Shown piece after piece: positions 16,601-25,590 of a stretch of 40,629 nucleotides of DNA (position 1 is the stretch's first letter; each line of letters starts with the position of its first letter). The notes under the pieces are model-generated. The model was given only the letters and a program-made list of their open reading frames with translations, was not told where the DNA came from and ran no database searches. The position numbers were made by a program, and so were the translations under genes. The stretch covers positions 1 through 40,629 of the forward strand of contig JAUUPT010000037.1 of the NCBI GenBank assembly GCA_030843315.1. The letters run 5' to 3'. The DNA comes from Bacteroidaceae bacterium. Lineage in GTDB: Bacteria > Bacteroidota > Bacteroidia > Bacteroidales > Bacteroidaceae.

Positions 16601-17287
16601 TTACAGCGCCTTCCAGAACTTCTGGAAATCCTTGTAGCGCCCGTAGCATACCAGCTGGTCGCCTGCCTGTATCTGGTCATTATCAGGTAGTTCGTTCACT
16701 ACATTGTGCTCAGTGAAGGAGATGCCGAGGCTGTTCTTTATCGTTTCGGCACGTTTCAGGGCAAGTATTTTCAAGCCGAACTCCTTGTCCAGGTTCAGTT
16801 CATTGACATAGTAGCCTATAAACTTTTCGGGGAGGGTGAACTTCACAACATAATAATCGGGTGAAATGCGGTAAGTCTCCATATTGGCGCCGAACTCCAA
16901 TAACTGTACCAGGCCACGGGCAGCGTCTTCTTCAGGAGTGAGGATGCGTTCCAGTTCGAAGGCTTCGAGGACGGAGCGGTGGACGGAGTCGATGGCACGG
17001 GCATAGATATGTTGCACCTTCTTCTGTTTCAGCAGGGCCACCACGCGAATGGATGCACCGAAGTTCTCGCCGATGGCAACAATCACTGCATCTACCTTGT
17101 TCAGCGGAAGGACGGACAGAGCCTGCTCATCCGTAGCGTCGATAACAAAAGCCGTGGCAATCTTTTCCTTCAAACTTTCTACGCGACTGACATTTTCGTC
17201 TGCACCAATCACCTCATGCCCCAAAGCGGAAAGCTCTTCGGCGAGCACATGACCGTAATTTCCTAAACCGATAATAATGTACTTCAT
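16601..17287 (-). CDS. trkA: TrkA/KtrA-type K+ channel regulatory RCK protein
   Basis: This 228-aa cytoplasmic gating subunit starts MKYIIIGLGNYGHVLAEELSA (abridged) with the Rossmann GxGxxG loop. An acidic E/D at the end of the second strand (VIGADENVSRVE) reads NAD(H)/ATP. The RCK_N domain covers about 1-130 and RCK_C about 140-225. A single RCK pair (about 220 aa, not the 450-aa duplicated TrkA of Enterobacteria) matches the KtrA type. It follows trkH by 17 bp, so the two form a K+ uptake operon. Confidence 0.92.
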   Translation of the reverse strand: MKYIIIGLGNYGHVLAEELSALGHEVIGADENVSRVESLKEKIATAFVIDATDEQALSVLPLNKVDAVIVAIGENFGASIRVVALLKQKKVQHIYARAIDSVHRSVLEAFELERILTPEEDAARGLVQLLEFGANMETYRISPDYYVVKFTLPEKFIGYYVNELNLDKEFGLKILALKRAETIKNSLGISFTEHNVVNELPDNDQIQAGDQLVCYGRYKDFQKFWKAL

Positions 17288-17304
17288 ACTTATTTAATGG
17301 ATAA

Positions 17305-19134
17305 TTAGTTGATAATAATCTGCCCGCTCGGGTATTGATACTTCGTATGTTTCTTCTGTCGGATAATGCCGAGCATCAAGGTTATCAGACCGACACGCCC
17401 CACGAACATCAGCAAAGCAACCAGCAACTTGCTGTCATCGCCCAACGACGGGGTGAGATTCAAACTGGAACCTACTGTGCTCAATGCCGAAACACACTCG
17501 AAAGTAATGGCCATAAGAGACACTTTAGGCTCCAACATACTGATGACAAAGATAAAAACGAACAGAGTGCCGAACGACATCACCAACGTAGCATTGGCAC
17601 GGCGAATGGAATCATGGGATAACTCGCGCCCGAACACCTCTACCCGCTCTGTACCCCGCAGCACAGCCATCAAATTCAGCACTACCACTGCAAAGGCATT
17701 GACCTTAACACCACCTGCCGTAGACTGCGAGCCGCCGCCCACCCACATCAGAAAGAGATAAATCAGCAACGTCTGCACGCCCATCCCTGCCAGGTCTACA
17801 CTGGCAAAACCTGCCGTACGGGGACAAGCCGCATTGAAAAACGCCTGCGTCCACTTATCAGCTACCGACATACCGGCAAAGGCACCGTGCCACTCGAAAA
17901 CAGCAATGCCCACCGTGCCCAGCAGCAAAAGCAGAAACGTGACAATGAGCACAATCTTTGTATTCAGATTGTAAAGATGATAGAAGCGACGTCCGTCCCA
18001 ATGCCACGTATGCACAAACTTCCACAGACGGCGCAGATGATAAAGGATGATATCCTTGAAATTCACCAATATAGGGAAGCCGATACCACCCAGGATTATC
18101 AGCAGGGAGATATAGATATAGAACGGATTATGCCCCGTCATCACCAACGGATTGCCCAGGTTACCGGGCAACGTGGAGAATCCTGCATTGCAGAAGGCTG
18201 AAATGGAATGGAATCCCGAAAAAGCCAGTTCTTCCTGAAGGTCCATCCCCATCGTACCGTGGATATTCCCCCAGATAGCCAGCATCCCGACTCCTTCGAT
18301 CACCAGCGTAAAGCCAAGAATATAGACCAAAGTGGAAAGCAGCGAATTCAACGAATTGGAACTAACCATATCGCGCACCACCAGCTGATTGTAGAGCGAT
18401 GTATTACCCATGAAGAACATCGCAAAGAAACTTGTCAGCGTCATCACTCCCAACCCACCAATCTGAATCAACAGGATAATTACTACAAAGCCCGTTGTGG
18501 TAAAAGTGGAAGCCACGTCTACCGAAGTCAGCCCCGTGACGCACACCGCACTGGTGGAAATAAACAGCGAATCGACCCACGAGATGCCCGCCACCGTGCA
18601 GCGTGGGAGCATCAGCAGACCTGTGCCTATAAGTATGATTATCAAGAAACTGACTGCCAGTATAAGCGAGGGGTTGGTACGCCGTCCCAGCAATCGCACC
18701 AGTCCGTTGGAAAGGCTCAGGAAGGAGAATACCAGTAATAAAATAAGGTGGTAAAGCTTTCCATTCAGGAACTCCCAGAATTGCAGAATGGCTCCGTCCT
18801 CCTCCGGCCGATGGAAAATGACGGGAATAAGCGTGAGATAAAGCAGGATAGTAAGTATCCACGTCAGCTTGCTGAACGTGCGGCGGGTATCCTTATATTC
18901 CAACAAAATGCGCAGGGTGACGTCCGACATAAACACAATCCACACGCCATGATACAAGCGTTGAAGCTGATGTGCCTCGGCGACAGAAATGGTAAATCCA
19001 TGCTCATAGACCACCCCTGCAATCAGCAGGATGGAAGCCAAATAGGTGATGGAAGTCATAACTCCCAAGATCATCCGTACGTAAGGGTGAATCCATTTAT
19101 TTTGATACAGAAGAAATTTATGATAAATCTTCAT
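17305..19134 (-). CDS. trkH: TrkH/KtrB-type potassium uptake channel
   Basis: This 609-aa inner-membrane K+ translocator starts at the ATG at 19134 (MKIYHKFLLYQNKW). The four pore loops are visible: TSAVCVTGLTSVD (about 200), HSISAFCNAGFSTL (about 335), AACPRTAGFASVD (about 455) and ECVSALSTVGSSLN (about 565), each with its filter glycine. About 150 residues at the N-terminus precede the conserved core and hold four extra hydrophobic segments, longer than the usual 450-480 aa. This extension is common in Bacteroidetes homologues. It forms an operon with the RCK protein trkA downstream (17-bp gap). Confidence 0.93.
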   Translation of the reverse strand: MKIYHKFLLYQNKWIHPYVRMILGVMTSITYLASILLIAGVVYEHGFTISVAEAHQLQRLYHGVWIVFMSDVTLRILLEYKDTRRTFSKLTWILTILLYLTLIPVIFHRPEEDGAILQFWEFLNGKLYHLILLLVFSFLSLSNGLVRLLGRRTNPSLILAVSFLIIILIGTGLLMLPRCTVAGISWVDSLFISTSAVCVTGLTSVDVASTFTTTGFVVIILLIQIGGLGVMTLTSFFAMFFMGNTSLYNQLVVRDMVSSNSLNSLLSTLVYILGFTLVIEGVGMLAIWGNIHGTMGMDLQEELAFSGFHSISAFCNAGFSTLPGNLGNPLVMTGHNPFYIYISLLIILGGIGFPILVNFKDIILYHLRRLWKFVHTWHWDGRRFYHLYNLNTKIVLIVTFLLLLLGTVGIAVFEWHGAFAGMSVADKWTQAFFNAACPRTAGFASVDLAGMGVQTLLIYLFLMWVGGGSQSTAGGVKVNAFAVVVLNLMAVLRGTERVEVFGRELSHDSIRRANATLVMSFGTLFVFIFVISMLEPKVSLMAITFECVSALSTVGSSLNLTPSLGDDSKLLVALLMFVGRVGLITLMLGIIRQKKHTKYQYPSGQIIIN

Positions 19135-19228
19135 AAGACATCTATTAGTAAGAAGCGGCAAACATAGACAAATCTGCCTTCATATACAAAAAACAAAAGG
19201 AAAAAGAAAATGGTTTAAAAATAATAGC

Positions 19229-19236
19229 TACATTTG
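19229..19236 (+). promoter_or_regulatory. Possible -7 box for the TrpB2 gene
   Basis: TACATTTG matches TAnnTTTG 30 bp upstream of the ATG. No good TTTG is seen 19-21 bp further up, so this is a partial promoter match. Confidence 0.4.
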
Positions 19237-19266
19237 GGCTTGAAATTATTTATAAATTTAACCACT

Positions 19267-20637
19267 ATGAGCAACAAGACAAAAAGATTCATTCTTCCCG
19301 AAGAGGAAATTCCACGTTATTGGTATAATATACAGGCCGATATGGTGAACAAGCCTATGCCTCCACTTCACCCCGGCACCAAGCAACCGCTGAAAGCGGA
19401 AGATTTATTTCCAATCTTTGCCGAAGAACTTTGTCGCCAGGAACTGAACCAAACTGATGCCTGGATTGAAATCCCCGAAGAAGTGCGCGAAATGTACAAA
19501 TACTATCGCAGTACTCCGCTGGTACGCGCCTATGGACTTGAAAAAGCAATCGGCACACCGGCACATATCTACTTCAAGAACGAGAGTGTCAGCCCAATGG
19601 GATCGCATAAGCTGAACTCAGCCATTCCGCAGGCTTATTATTGTAAGCAAGAGGGAGTTACCAACGTCACTACCGAAACCGGTGCAGGACAATGGGGCGC
19701 TTCGCTGGCCTACGCTGCCCGCCTCTTCGGATTGGAAGCTGCCGTCTACCAAGTGAAAATCAGCTATGAGCAGAAGCCTTACCGCCGCAGCATCATGCAG
19801 ACATTCGGTGCACAGGTCACTCCGTCGCCTTCCATGTCTACCCGTGCCGGAAAAGACATTCTGACTGCACACCCTAACTATCAGGGTTCGTTGGGAACTG
19901 CCATTTCCGAAGCTATCGAACTGGCACAGACCACGCCGAATTGTAAATATACACTTGGTTCCGTATTGAGCCACGTTGCCCTGCACCAAACGGTTATCGG
20001 CCTCGAAGCCGAGAAGCAGATGGCGATGGCGGGCGAATATCCCGATACGGTAATTGCCTGTTTCGGTGGCGGTTCCAACTTCGGTGGTATTGCTTTCCCC
20101 TTCTTGCGCCACAACATCCTCGACGGGAAAAAGACGCGCTTCGTAGCTGCCGAACCGGCTTCGTGTCCGAAGCTGACGCGCGGCAAGTTCCAATACGATT
20201 TCGGTGATGAAGCCGGATATACCCCGCTGCTGCCTATGTTTACGCTGGGACACAACTTTGCACCTGCCAATATCCATGCAGGCGGTTTGCGCTACCACGG
20301 CGCAGGCGTCATCGTTTCTCAACTGCTGAAGGACGGATATATGGAAGCTGTGGACATCCAACAGCTCGAATCGTTCGAAGCCGGTTGTCTCTTTGCACAA
20401 GTAGAAGGTATCATCCCTGCACCGGAATCCTGCCACGCCATTGCCGCCGCCATTCGGGAAGCAAACAAGTGCAAGGAAGCGGGCGAAGAGAAAGTGATTT
20501 TGTTCAACCTCTCCGGTCACGGACTTATCGACATGACTTCTTACGACAAGTATCTCTCCGGCGACTTGGTAAACTACGAGCTGACTGATGCTGATATCCA
20601 AAAGAATCTGGATGAAATCGGAAAACTGGCTCAATAA
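19267..20637 (+). CDS. trpB: Tryptophan synthase beta-like protein (TrpB2 type)
   Basis: This 456-aa PLP enzyme joins indole (and, for TrpB2, probably free indole or other nucleophiles) to serine to give tryptophan. It starts at MSNKTKRFILPEEE (ATG 19267); the 11 upstream in-frame residues are not conserved-looking. The PLP lysine is in GSHKLNSA (about 118), the phosphate-binding loop is GGGSNFGG (about 280), and ETGAGQWG carries the catalytic Glu. The N-terminus and length (over 440 aa) are those of TrpB2 rather than the trp-operon TrpB (about 395 aa), and there is no trpA nearby. A salvage role is likely. The stop overlaps the convergent ClC gene by 7 bp. Confidence 0.92.
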   Translation: MSNKTKRFILPEEEIPRYWYNIQADMVNKPMPPLHPGTKQPLKAEDLFPIFAEELCRQELNQTDAWIEIPEEVREMYKYYRSTPLVRAYGLEKAIGTPAHIYFKNESVSPMGSHKLNSAIPQAYYCKQEGVTNVTTETGAGQWGASLAYAARLFGLEAAVYQVKISYEQKPYRRSIMQTFGAQVTPSPSMSTRAGKDILTAHPNYQGSLGTAISEAIELAQTTPNCKYTLGSVLSHVALHQTVIGLEAEKQMAMAGEYPDTVIACFGGGSNFGGIAFPFLRHNILDGKKTRFVAAEPASCPKLTRGKFQYDFGDEAGYTPLLPMFTLGHNFAPANIHAGGLRYHGAGVIVSQLLKDGYMEAVDIQQLESFEAGCLFAQVEGIIPAPESCHAIAAAIREANKCKEAGEEKVILFNLSGHGLIDMTSYDKYLSGDLVNYELTDADIQKNLDEIGKLAQ

Positions 20638-22229
20638 ATATTTGCCATACTGACAAGCGGCTCGTAGAGTTTCTCTATGTCCTGCGAGTCCATTTCAATC
20701 TGAACCTGGTCTCCCGGAATCAAACGTGTTCCTGTGGGGACCAGGTTTTTTCCGTCCCGATGCACATTGATGATGACACAACGTTCCGGCAGGGAAAGTT
20801 CATCCACCAACTTGCCATCCAGATAGGAGTCCGTCATTATTTCCACGGAAAGTGTGTAGCGTTCCGCTTCCTTGAAGCCGGGGGCATGAATCATGTCTTC
20901 GTACAGGGTGACGTTGAACGGTTTCATTTGCAGAAGTTCCGTGAAGTAGTAAGTCAGTCCGCCCACAACCACCGAAGGATAAAAAACTTCGAAATGGCCT
21001 GTGATTTCCGTAATCAACACAATGGCGGTGAGTGGCGTACGAATAATTGCCACCAGGAAAGCGGACATGGAAATCAGCATCACGTAGCTTACATTTTCCT
21101 GCCCGATAATACCGTATCTCACACCTATCAGACCGACAATCTGCCCCAGCAGCCCGCCCGTTACCAAAGTCGGGATAAAACTCCCACCCGGCAAACCCGA
21201 AGAAACGGAAAAGACTGAGAATCCGAAATGCAGCAGCATGATGGCCGTCACCCACATGATATCCGTACTGCCGTTCTGTGCCTGTGCCAGCAGGAACTGC
21301 TCACCCCCACCCGTCAGATTGACCTGCATCAGCGAAATGACATAGGCCACTAACAGCAGATAAAGCATCTTAATATACGTCGGCGACTTGACCTTGGCAT
21401 ACACACGCTTAAAGGAAACCATAATGGACGAATAAAACTTGCCGCAGATGGAAATAACCACTGCCAATATCAGAAAGTACTTCATCTGGATGAAAAAAGC
21501 GAATATCGGTTCCGTCACCTCTATCAGATGATAGGGATTCACCGGAAAAACCATACTTGCCACCGCCCCTGCCACCACGCCTGCAAGCAAAGTCGTAATA
21601 GCGGTTTTAGGGGCATCGAAACGCTCTATGGACTCGATTACGATAAGCGAAGATGCCAACGGTGCCGCAAAAGCCGCCGCCAGCCCTGCTCCTGCACCGG
21701 CTGCCAGCAGTTGTTTCTGCTCTCCTTTCAGGATGCGCGTCCAGCGGGACACCAAGCTGCCGACATAAGAACCTATCTGCACGGAAGGCCCCTCACGCCC
21801 CAGCGACAAACCGGCCGAGAAGGCAAGAACACCACCTATAAACTTGGAAACCAGCTCAATGAAAGGATGTTTGTAAGTAATGCGACCATTGATAACTCCA
21901 CGCGTTTGAGGTATGCCCCCACCGGTGATGAGCGGCATCTTTTTCACCAGCCACGACACAAAAATAAGGATTCCCCAAAAGAAAAGGAATAGCGGAATAT
22001 GCCAGTACCACGCCGGGCGTGAGGCAAAGAAATCACTGCGGAGATGGAAAAAGTAATAGAGAAGATAATGATAAGGTACGGCAACCAGCCCCGTCAGCAG
22101 CCCCACGAACATACTGACAAAGTATAGCCGGGCATCCACCAGCTTCAGCTTCCAGATGTGCCAGCCGCGAACTGTCTTCCAATTCTTGACTCTCGCCCAA
22201 AGTTTTTTTGTCTTATCCCAAAGTTCCAT
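20631..22229 (-). CDS. ClC-family chloride channel/transporter with RCK_C domain
   Basis: This 532-aa inner-membrane protein has all ClC signatures in order: GGGIPQTRG (variant of GSGIP, about 108), GREGPSVQIGS (about 147, gating Glu present) and GLPGGSFIPTLVTGG (about 355), within about 18 helices. After the barrel, about 440-532 form a TrkA-C-like (RCK_C) domain (VEIMTDSYLDGKLVDELSLP ... LIPGDQVQIEMD), which may bind a ligand. The start is the ATG at 22229; the in-frame TTG three codons up is less likely. A GGGAG lies 9 bases before the ATG and sits in a hairpin arm. The C-terminus overlaps trpB convergently. Confidence 0.93.
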   Translation of the reverse strand: MELWDKTKKLWARVKNWKTVRGWHIWKLKLVDARLYFVSMFVGLLTGLVAVPYHYLLYYFFHLRSDFFASRPAWYWHIPLFLFFWGILIFVSWLVKKMPLITGGGIPQTRGVINGRITYKHPFIELVSKFIGGVLAFSAGLSLGREGPSVQIGSYVGSLVSRWTRILKGEQKQLLAAGAGAGLAAAFAAPLASSLIVIESIERFDAPKTAITTLLAGVVAGAVASMVFPVNPYHLIEVTEPIFAFFIQMKYFLILAVVISICGKFYSSIMVSFKRVYAKVKSPTYIKMLYLLLVAYVISLMQVNLTGGGEQFLLAQAQNGSTDIMWVTAIMLLHFGFSVFSVSSGLPGGSFIPTLVTGGLLGQIVGLIGVRYGIIGQENVSYVMLISMSAFLVAIIRTPLTAIVLITEITGHFEVFYPSVVVGGLTYYFTELLQMKPFNVTLYEDMIHAPGFKEAERYTLSVEIMTDSYLDGKLVDELSLPERCVIINVHRDGKNLVPTGTRLIPGDQVQIEMDSQDIEKLYEPLVSMANIY

Positions 22230-22231
22230 AA

Positions 22232-22284
22232 AAAACAACTCCCATCACTTGCGCCTTACAACAACAAGCAACGGGAGTTGTTTT
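22232..22284 (-). terminator. Hairpin between DUF4250 gene and clc, holding the clc ribosome site
   Basis: Perfect 12-bp arms (22232-22243 and 22273-22284) have a 29-base loop. On the minus strand the structure follows the DUF4250 stop and ends in a T run directly before the clc ATG. The GGGAG ribosome-site candidate of clc is in the 3' arm. It can act as an intrinsic terminator or as a translational lid. Confidence 0.6.
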
Positions 22285-22299
22285 ATACAGAAACATTAT

Positions 22300-22476
22300 T
22301 TACCAAAACCGGTTCTTTGCAGGATTATACTCAAATCCCACCATTTTCAGTTTTCGTACAATGCTTTCCTTTTCCACGTTCATATCCTCACATAGTGCAT
22401 CCAGAGAAGGATAGAAGTCACGTAGTTTTGTGTTGATGAAGCTATACAGCATCACCGGATCCTCAGGTAGTTTCAT
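22300..22476 (-). CDS. DUF4250-family small protein
   Basis: This is a 58-aa open frame that reads MKLPEDPVMLYSFINTKLR, then DFYPSLDALCEDMNVEK, then ESIVRKLKMVGFEYNPAKN and RFW at the end. The LP.DP.MLLS..N..LRD.Y.SL..LC pattern and the terminal Y...NQFW-like end are those of DUF4250, a conserved tiny helical protein found in Firmicutes and Bacteroides. It probably folds as a winged-helix-like unit. No function is known. A TAATTTTG -7 box lies on the minus strand at 22512-22519. It is 70 bp upstream of clc on the same strand, with a hairpin between. Confidence 0.85.
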   Translation of the reverse strand: MKLPEDPVMLYSFINTKLRDFYPSLDALCEDMNVEKESIVRKLKMVGFEYNPAKNRFW

Positions 22477-22595
22477 AAATTACAATCTTTAATTAAAACT
22501 AATACCGGGGGCAAAATTACAATAAAAAACAAAAAGAATAGGAATTTTAGTGTGAAATCTACAATTTATTCACGCAAACGATTGAGGAGTTCCGA

Positions 22596-24143
22596 TCAGG
22601 GATTCTCTGTTTGCTCTATCTTCAGGGAGACTTGCTCGATTATCTTCTCAAGCCCTCCTTCCAGCGGAATCACGTTGAAATCTTCCCAGAAGTTCTTGTC
22701 ATACCTGAAGTCAGTTTCGGCAAATACGGTACGGGTAGGAAGCCGTTCCGCACGGGGGAAGCGTGTTACATTTTCATTATCAATCCGGCATGTCACCATC
22801 TCAAACCAGGTGTGAAGGGTCGGGGTGCTGAATGAGATACGTTTCCTTTTCATTTTGAAAAAGAGGTCACCGCGAATGTGATGGACGTAATAAATGCCGT
22901 CCCAGGGCTTGTATGATATGGTATAGACTACCTTCTGTGTAGTTAACCGGACCTTCTGTGTCTGGCGTATTACAAAACGCCCGGTTGCTTCTTTTATATA
23001 TTTGGGCTGGACTTCGAAGCGCGCCCGCAGCAAAGCGCTATTCTCCGAGTCGATATACAGTTCTCCGCAAAACAGCGGCTCCCCTATCCCCTGCCTTTGC
23101 TCAAAGTAGATGACGTTGGCGCACCGGTCGTCCACAAACACGATATCACCGGAGGTATATACATAGAGTTCTCCGTTCGTTTCGAGAGAAAGGAAATCAG
23201 GAATATGCTTCATAATATCCAGTTGCAGGCAAGCCTCCACACCCGACCTGATTTTGGCAACAACACTATCCGTTTTCTCACGGTTATCAATCCGACTCAT
23301 TTTAAGAAGTTTCACCTGGTCGGATGTCTCAGGCTCCATTGTAGGAGATTTATAAACTTTAAAGACGGCTTCCGTCAGGCTTTGGAATTTATTCTTCAAT
23401 TGTACTCCTTCCCGATAAAAAGTAGTCAGGTACACCGGTGAAGAAGAATAATTCTTGCTACGGCGGTCTATCATTTCGCGCAAAAGTCTCTTAGGTTCTA
23501 CCAAGCGAATCAGGACTTCCTGCAAAGGAATGATTTTAGGTTCGAGACTCAAAATATTATTCTGGCCCTCCAATGCCTGGGCTTCAACAGTTTGCCCCAC
23601 ATATCCCAGATGGGAAAAGGAAAGGGTACGGTTTCGCAGGGAATCGGGCAGATGAAGTCTGAACTCTCCATCTTGGTTGGTGATATTGCCCAGCGAGGTA
23701 CCTTGCACCAGGACTGATGCGCTGGCAATGGGATCTCCCGTTTCTTTATCGAGCAGGGTGCCGGTAATAGTGGAGTACGTCGGCTGGGGCGGCAGTGCGA
23801 CCGTTTTTTCCATTGTTACCTTTTCTGCCGCCCTCGTAATCAATATATGTTGTCCTAATACCTTCAGTTCAAGGTCCTTGTTACCGGTTATCTCATGGAT
23901 GGCTTGGCGCACGGAACAATTCATCTTTTTTACCTTTACAATAGAGTCATTGTTGATGACTTTACTGTCGTATATAAACAGATAACCGGATTGCTCCGAT
24001 ATTTTCCCCAGTAGGGAGTAAATCGTTTCTTTCGCCTTAGGAAGCTGGATGATGCGATCCAGCACATCACCTCCGTCTGCTTTTGCACTGCCGACAATGA
24101 AAAGCATTCCCCAAAGAAGAATTAAGAAACGAAGTAGTTTCAT
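22596..24143 (-). CDS. STN and carboxypeptidase-like regulatory domain protein
   Basis: This 515-aa exported protein has a signal peptide (1-22, ending SAKAD), an STN (secretin/TonB short N-terminal) domain (about 27-100: LLGKISEQSGYLFIYDSKVI ... LILITR-like end) and a carboxypeptidase-like regulatory beta-sandwich (about 125-200: ITGTLLDKETGDPIASASV ... SHLGYVGQTV). About 300 further residues are related to the neighbouring protein 25591-26853. There is no TonB plug or barrel. In FecR-type signalling the STN domain of a TonB transducer contacts the anti-sigma factor; here it is on a non-transporter. The gene follows fecR by 3 bp and is last in the sigma-fecR unit. Its role is unknown, probably a signal-sensing or cell-envelope partner. 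Confidence 0.8.
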   Translation of the reverse strand: MKLLRFLILLWGMLFIVGSAKADGGDVLDRIIQLPKAKETIYSLLGKISEQSGYLFIYDSKVINNDSIVKVKKMNCSVRQAIHEITGNKDLELKVLGQHILITRAAEKVTMEKTVALPPQPTYSTITGTLLDKETGDPIASASVLVQGTSLGNITNQDGEFRLHLPDSLRNRTLSFSHLGYVGQTVEAQALEGQNNILSLEPKIIPLQEVLIRLVEPKRLLREMIDRRSKNYSSSPVYLTTFYREGVQLKNKFQSLTEAVFKVYKSPTMEPETSDQVKLLKMSRIDNREKTDSVVAKIRSGVEACLQLDIMKHIPDFLSLETNGELYVYTSGDIVFVDDRCANVIYFEQRQGIGEPLFCGELYIDSENSALLRARFEVQPKYIKEATGRFVIRQTQKVRLTTQKVVYTISYKPWDGIYYVHHIRGDLFFKMKRKRISFSTPTLHTWFEMVTCRIDNENVTRFPRAERLPTRTVFAETDFRYDKNFWEDFNVIPLEGGLEKIIEQVSLKIEQTENP

Positions 24144-24146
24144 ATA

Positions 24147-24989
24147 TTACTCTGATAAAATCAACCTATTCCCTTGTCGCCTACACTTCAGATTAAACGT
24201 CCAGCCAATCAGTTCGGCTACGGATTCGGGAGAATTATTTGCAAATTCAACAGTCAGTTTCCTTTTGCCCAAAGCCGGTGATGCTGTCTCTATCTGCCAG
24301 TCGGCAGACTCTTTATTGATAGCCCGCAATACATTTTCAAGGCATTCGTCCTTGAAACGGATATTCTTAATATAACGGTCGAACGGTTCCGGATGTTTCG
24401 TCTTGCTCAAGAGAAGTTCTTCCGACTGCAAGGTAACCGTCTCACCCGCCTTTACAAGCACCGCCTTCCCGCCCTGCTTCAGCCACACCTTTACTTGTCC
24501 CCGCTTTACGGACAGGCTGAAAGGAACATTCTCGTTACTTCGGACATCAAAAGCCGTTCCCAGTACCTCTACACGTACTTTCTTGGTTTCAATCGTAAAA
24601 GTCTGCTCCGGCTTCCGGGCCACGTCGAAGAAGGCTTCGCCTTGCAGGTTCACTTCCCGCTTGTCTGTTGCAAAATGCTCGGGATATTGCAGGGTACTTT
24701 CCTGTGCCAGATATACCACCGAACCATCTTCAAGAGTCTTGACCAGAGTCGTAACCTCGCGGTTCTCCTGCGTCACAAAGTTGCGGATATCTTCGCCCTG
24801 CTCCGGCATAACCCACCATGCGGCACAACATATCATTCCGGCAATCACAGCCGCCACTGCTCCCCACCTCAGATAGAGATTGCGACGCACTGCCTTACTG
24901 CCGTCCGCCAGCAAGTTATCGGCCTCGAAGCGGGCATAAAGCCGTTCCCATGCTTCGTCTGTCCTTGTTTTCATTTTATTCATTACCAT
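24147..24989 (-). CDS. FecR-family anti-sigma factor
   Basis: This 280-aa protein has a short cytoplasmic part (1-47) that would hold the sigma factor, one membrane segment (about 48-66, WGAVAAVIAGMICCAAWWVM) and a periplasmic FecR domain (about 85-185: VTTLVKTLEDGSVVYLAQ ... VLGTAFDVRSN ... VKRGQVKVWL). A DUF4974 C-terminal domain (about 210-280) ends NLKCRRQGNRLILSE. The start codon overlaps the sigma-factor stop by one base (TAATG). It follows that it regulates the adjacent ECF sigma factor, and its partner STN protein is the next gene. Confidence 0.93.
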   Translation of the reverse strand: MVMNKMKTRTDEAWERLYARFEADNLLADGSKAVRRNLYLRWGAVAAVIAGMICCAAWWVMPEQGEDIRNFVTQENREVTTLVKTLEDGSVVYLAQESTLQYPEHFATDKREVNLQGEAFFDVARKPEQTFTIETKKVRVEVLGTAFDVRSNENVPFSLSVKRGQVKVWLKQGGKAVLVKAGETVTLQSEELLLSKTKHPEPFDRYIKNIRFKDECLENVLRAINKESADWQIETASPALGKRKLTVEFANNSPESVAELIGWTFNLKCRRQGNRLILSE

Positions 24990-25540
24990 TATTTATTCCG
25001 GATATAATTATCAATTTCGTTTCGCAGCGCCCGAAGCGTTTTGGTCATCTCCGCCTCCACCGTCTTGACGGACAATGAAAGCGATGTGGCTATTTCCGCA
25101 TATTTCATTCCTTTCATGCGGTGCATCTTGAATATCTGCTGCCTGCGTTGGGGCAACGTCTGAAGCGTGTGTTGAACCAGTGCCTGGAGTTCCTTGTATT
25201 CCATCTGCCGATGGGGATCGGATGAATAGCCGGGTTTGTCTCCTGCCAGCACAGATGTCCGATATCGTTCCTTCACCTCCTGATGTTCGCAATACTGAAC
25301 AGCCTCATTCCGCACCGACCGGTAGAGATAACTCTTGACGGACTGGAATACCTGCAATTCCGCACGGTTCTTCCACAGCACATAGAACAACTCCTCCACA
25401 ATCTCCTCGGCGGACTCCATAGTGCCCGTGATACTTGCGGCATACCAGCAAAGAGGGGAATAATATCGGCGGAAGATTTCCTCGAAAGCCTTTATATCGC
25501 CCTCCTTTATTTTGGCCAGTATAATCAGTTCATTCAGCAT
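24989..25540 (-). CDS. ECF-type RNA polymerase sigma factor
   Basis: This 183-aa sigma-70 family protein starts at MLNELIILAKIKEGD (ATG 25540). Region 2 is about 10-85 (AFEEIFRRYYSPLCWYAAS ... SYLYRSVRNEA), and region 4 about 120-180 (LPQRRQQIFKMHRMKGMKY then AEIATSLSLSVKTVEAEM), the usual Bacteroides FecI-like layout. It is translationally coupled to the FecR anti-sigma gene (one-base overlap). The target promoter and inducing signal are not visible; an adjacent TonB-dependent receptor, usual for this family, is missing. Confidence 0.94.
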   Translation of the reverse strand: MLNELIILAKIKEGDIKAFEEIFRRYYSPLCWYAASITGTMESAEEIVEELFYVLWKNRAELQVFQSVKSYLYRSVRNEAVQYCEHQEVKERYRTSVLAGDKPGYSSDPHRQMEYKELQALVQHTLQTLPQRRQQIFKMHRMKGMKYAEIATSLSLSVKTVEAEMTKTLRALRNEIDNYIRNK

Positions 25541-25590
25541 ACCCGGTAGTTTTCTTGGTTGCCTCAAATATAGTGAAAACTATCAGATAA

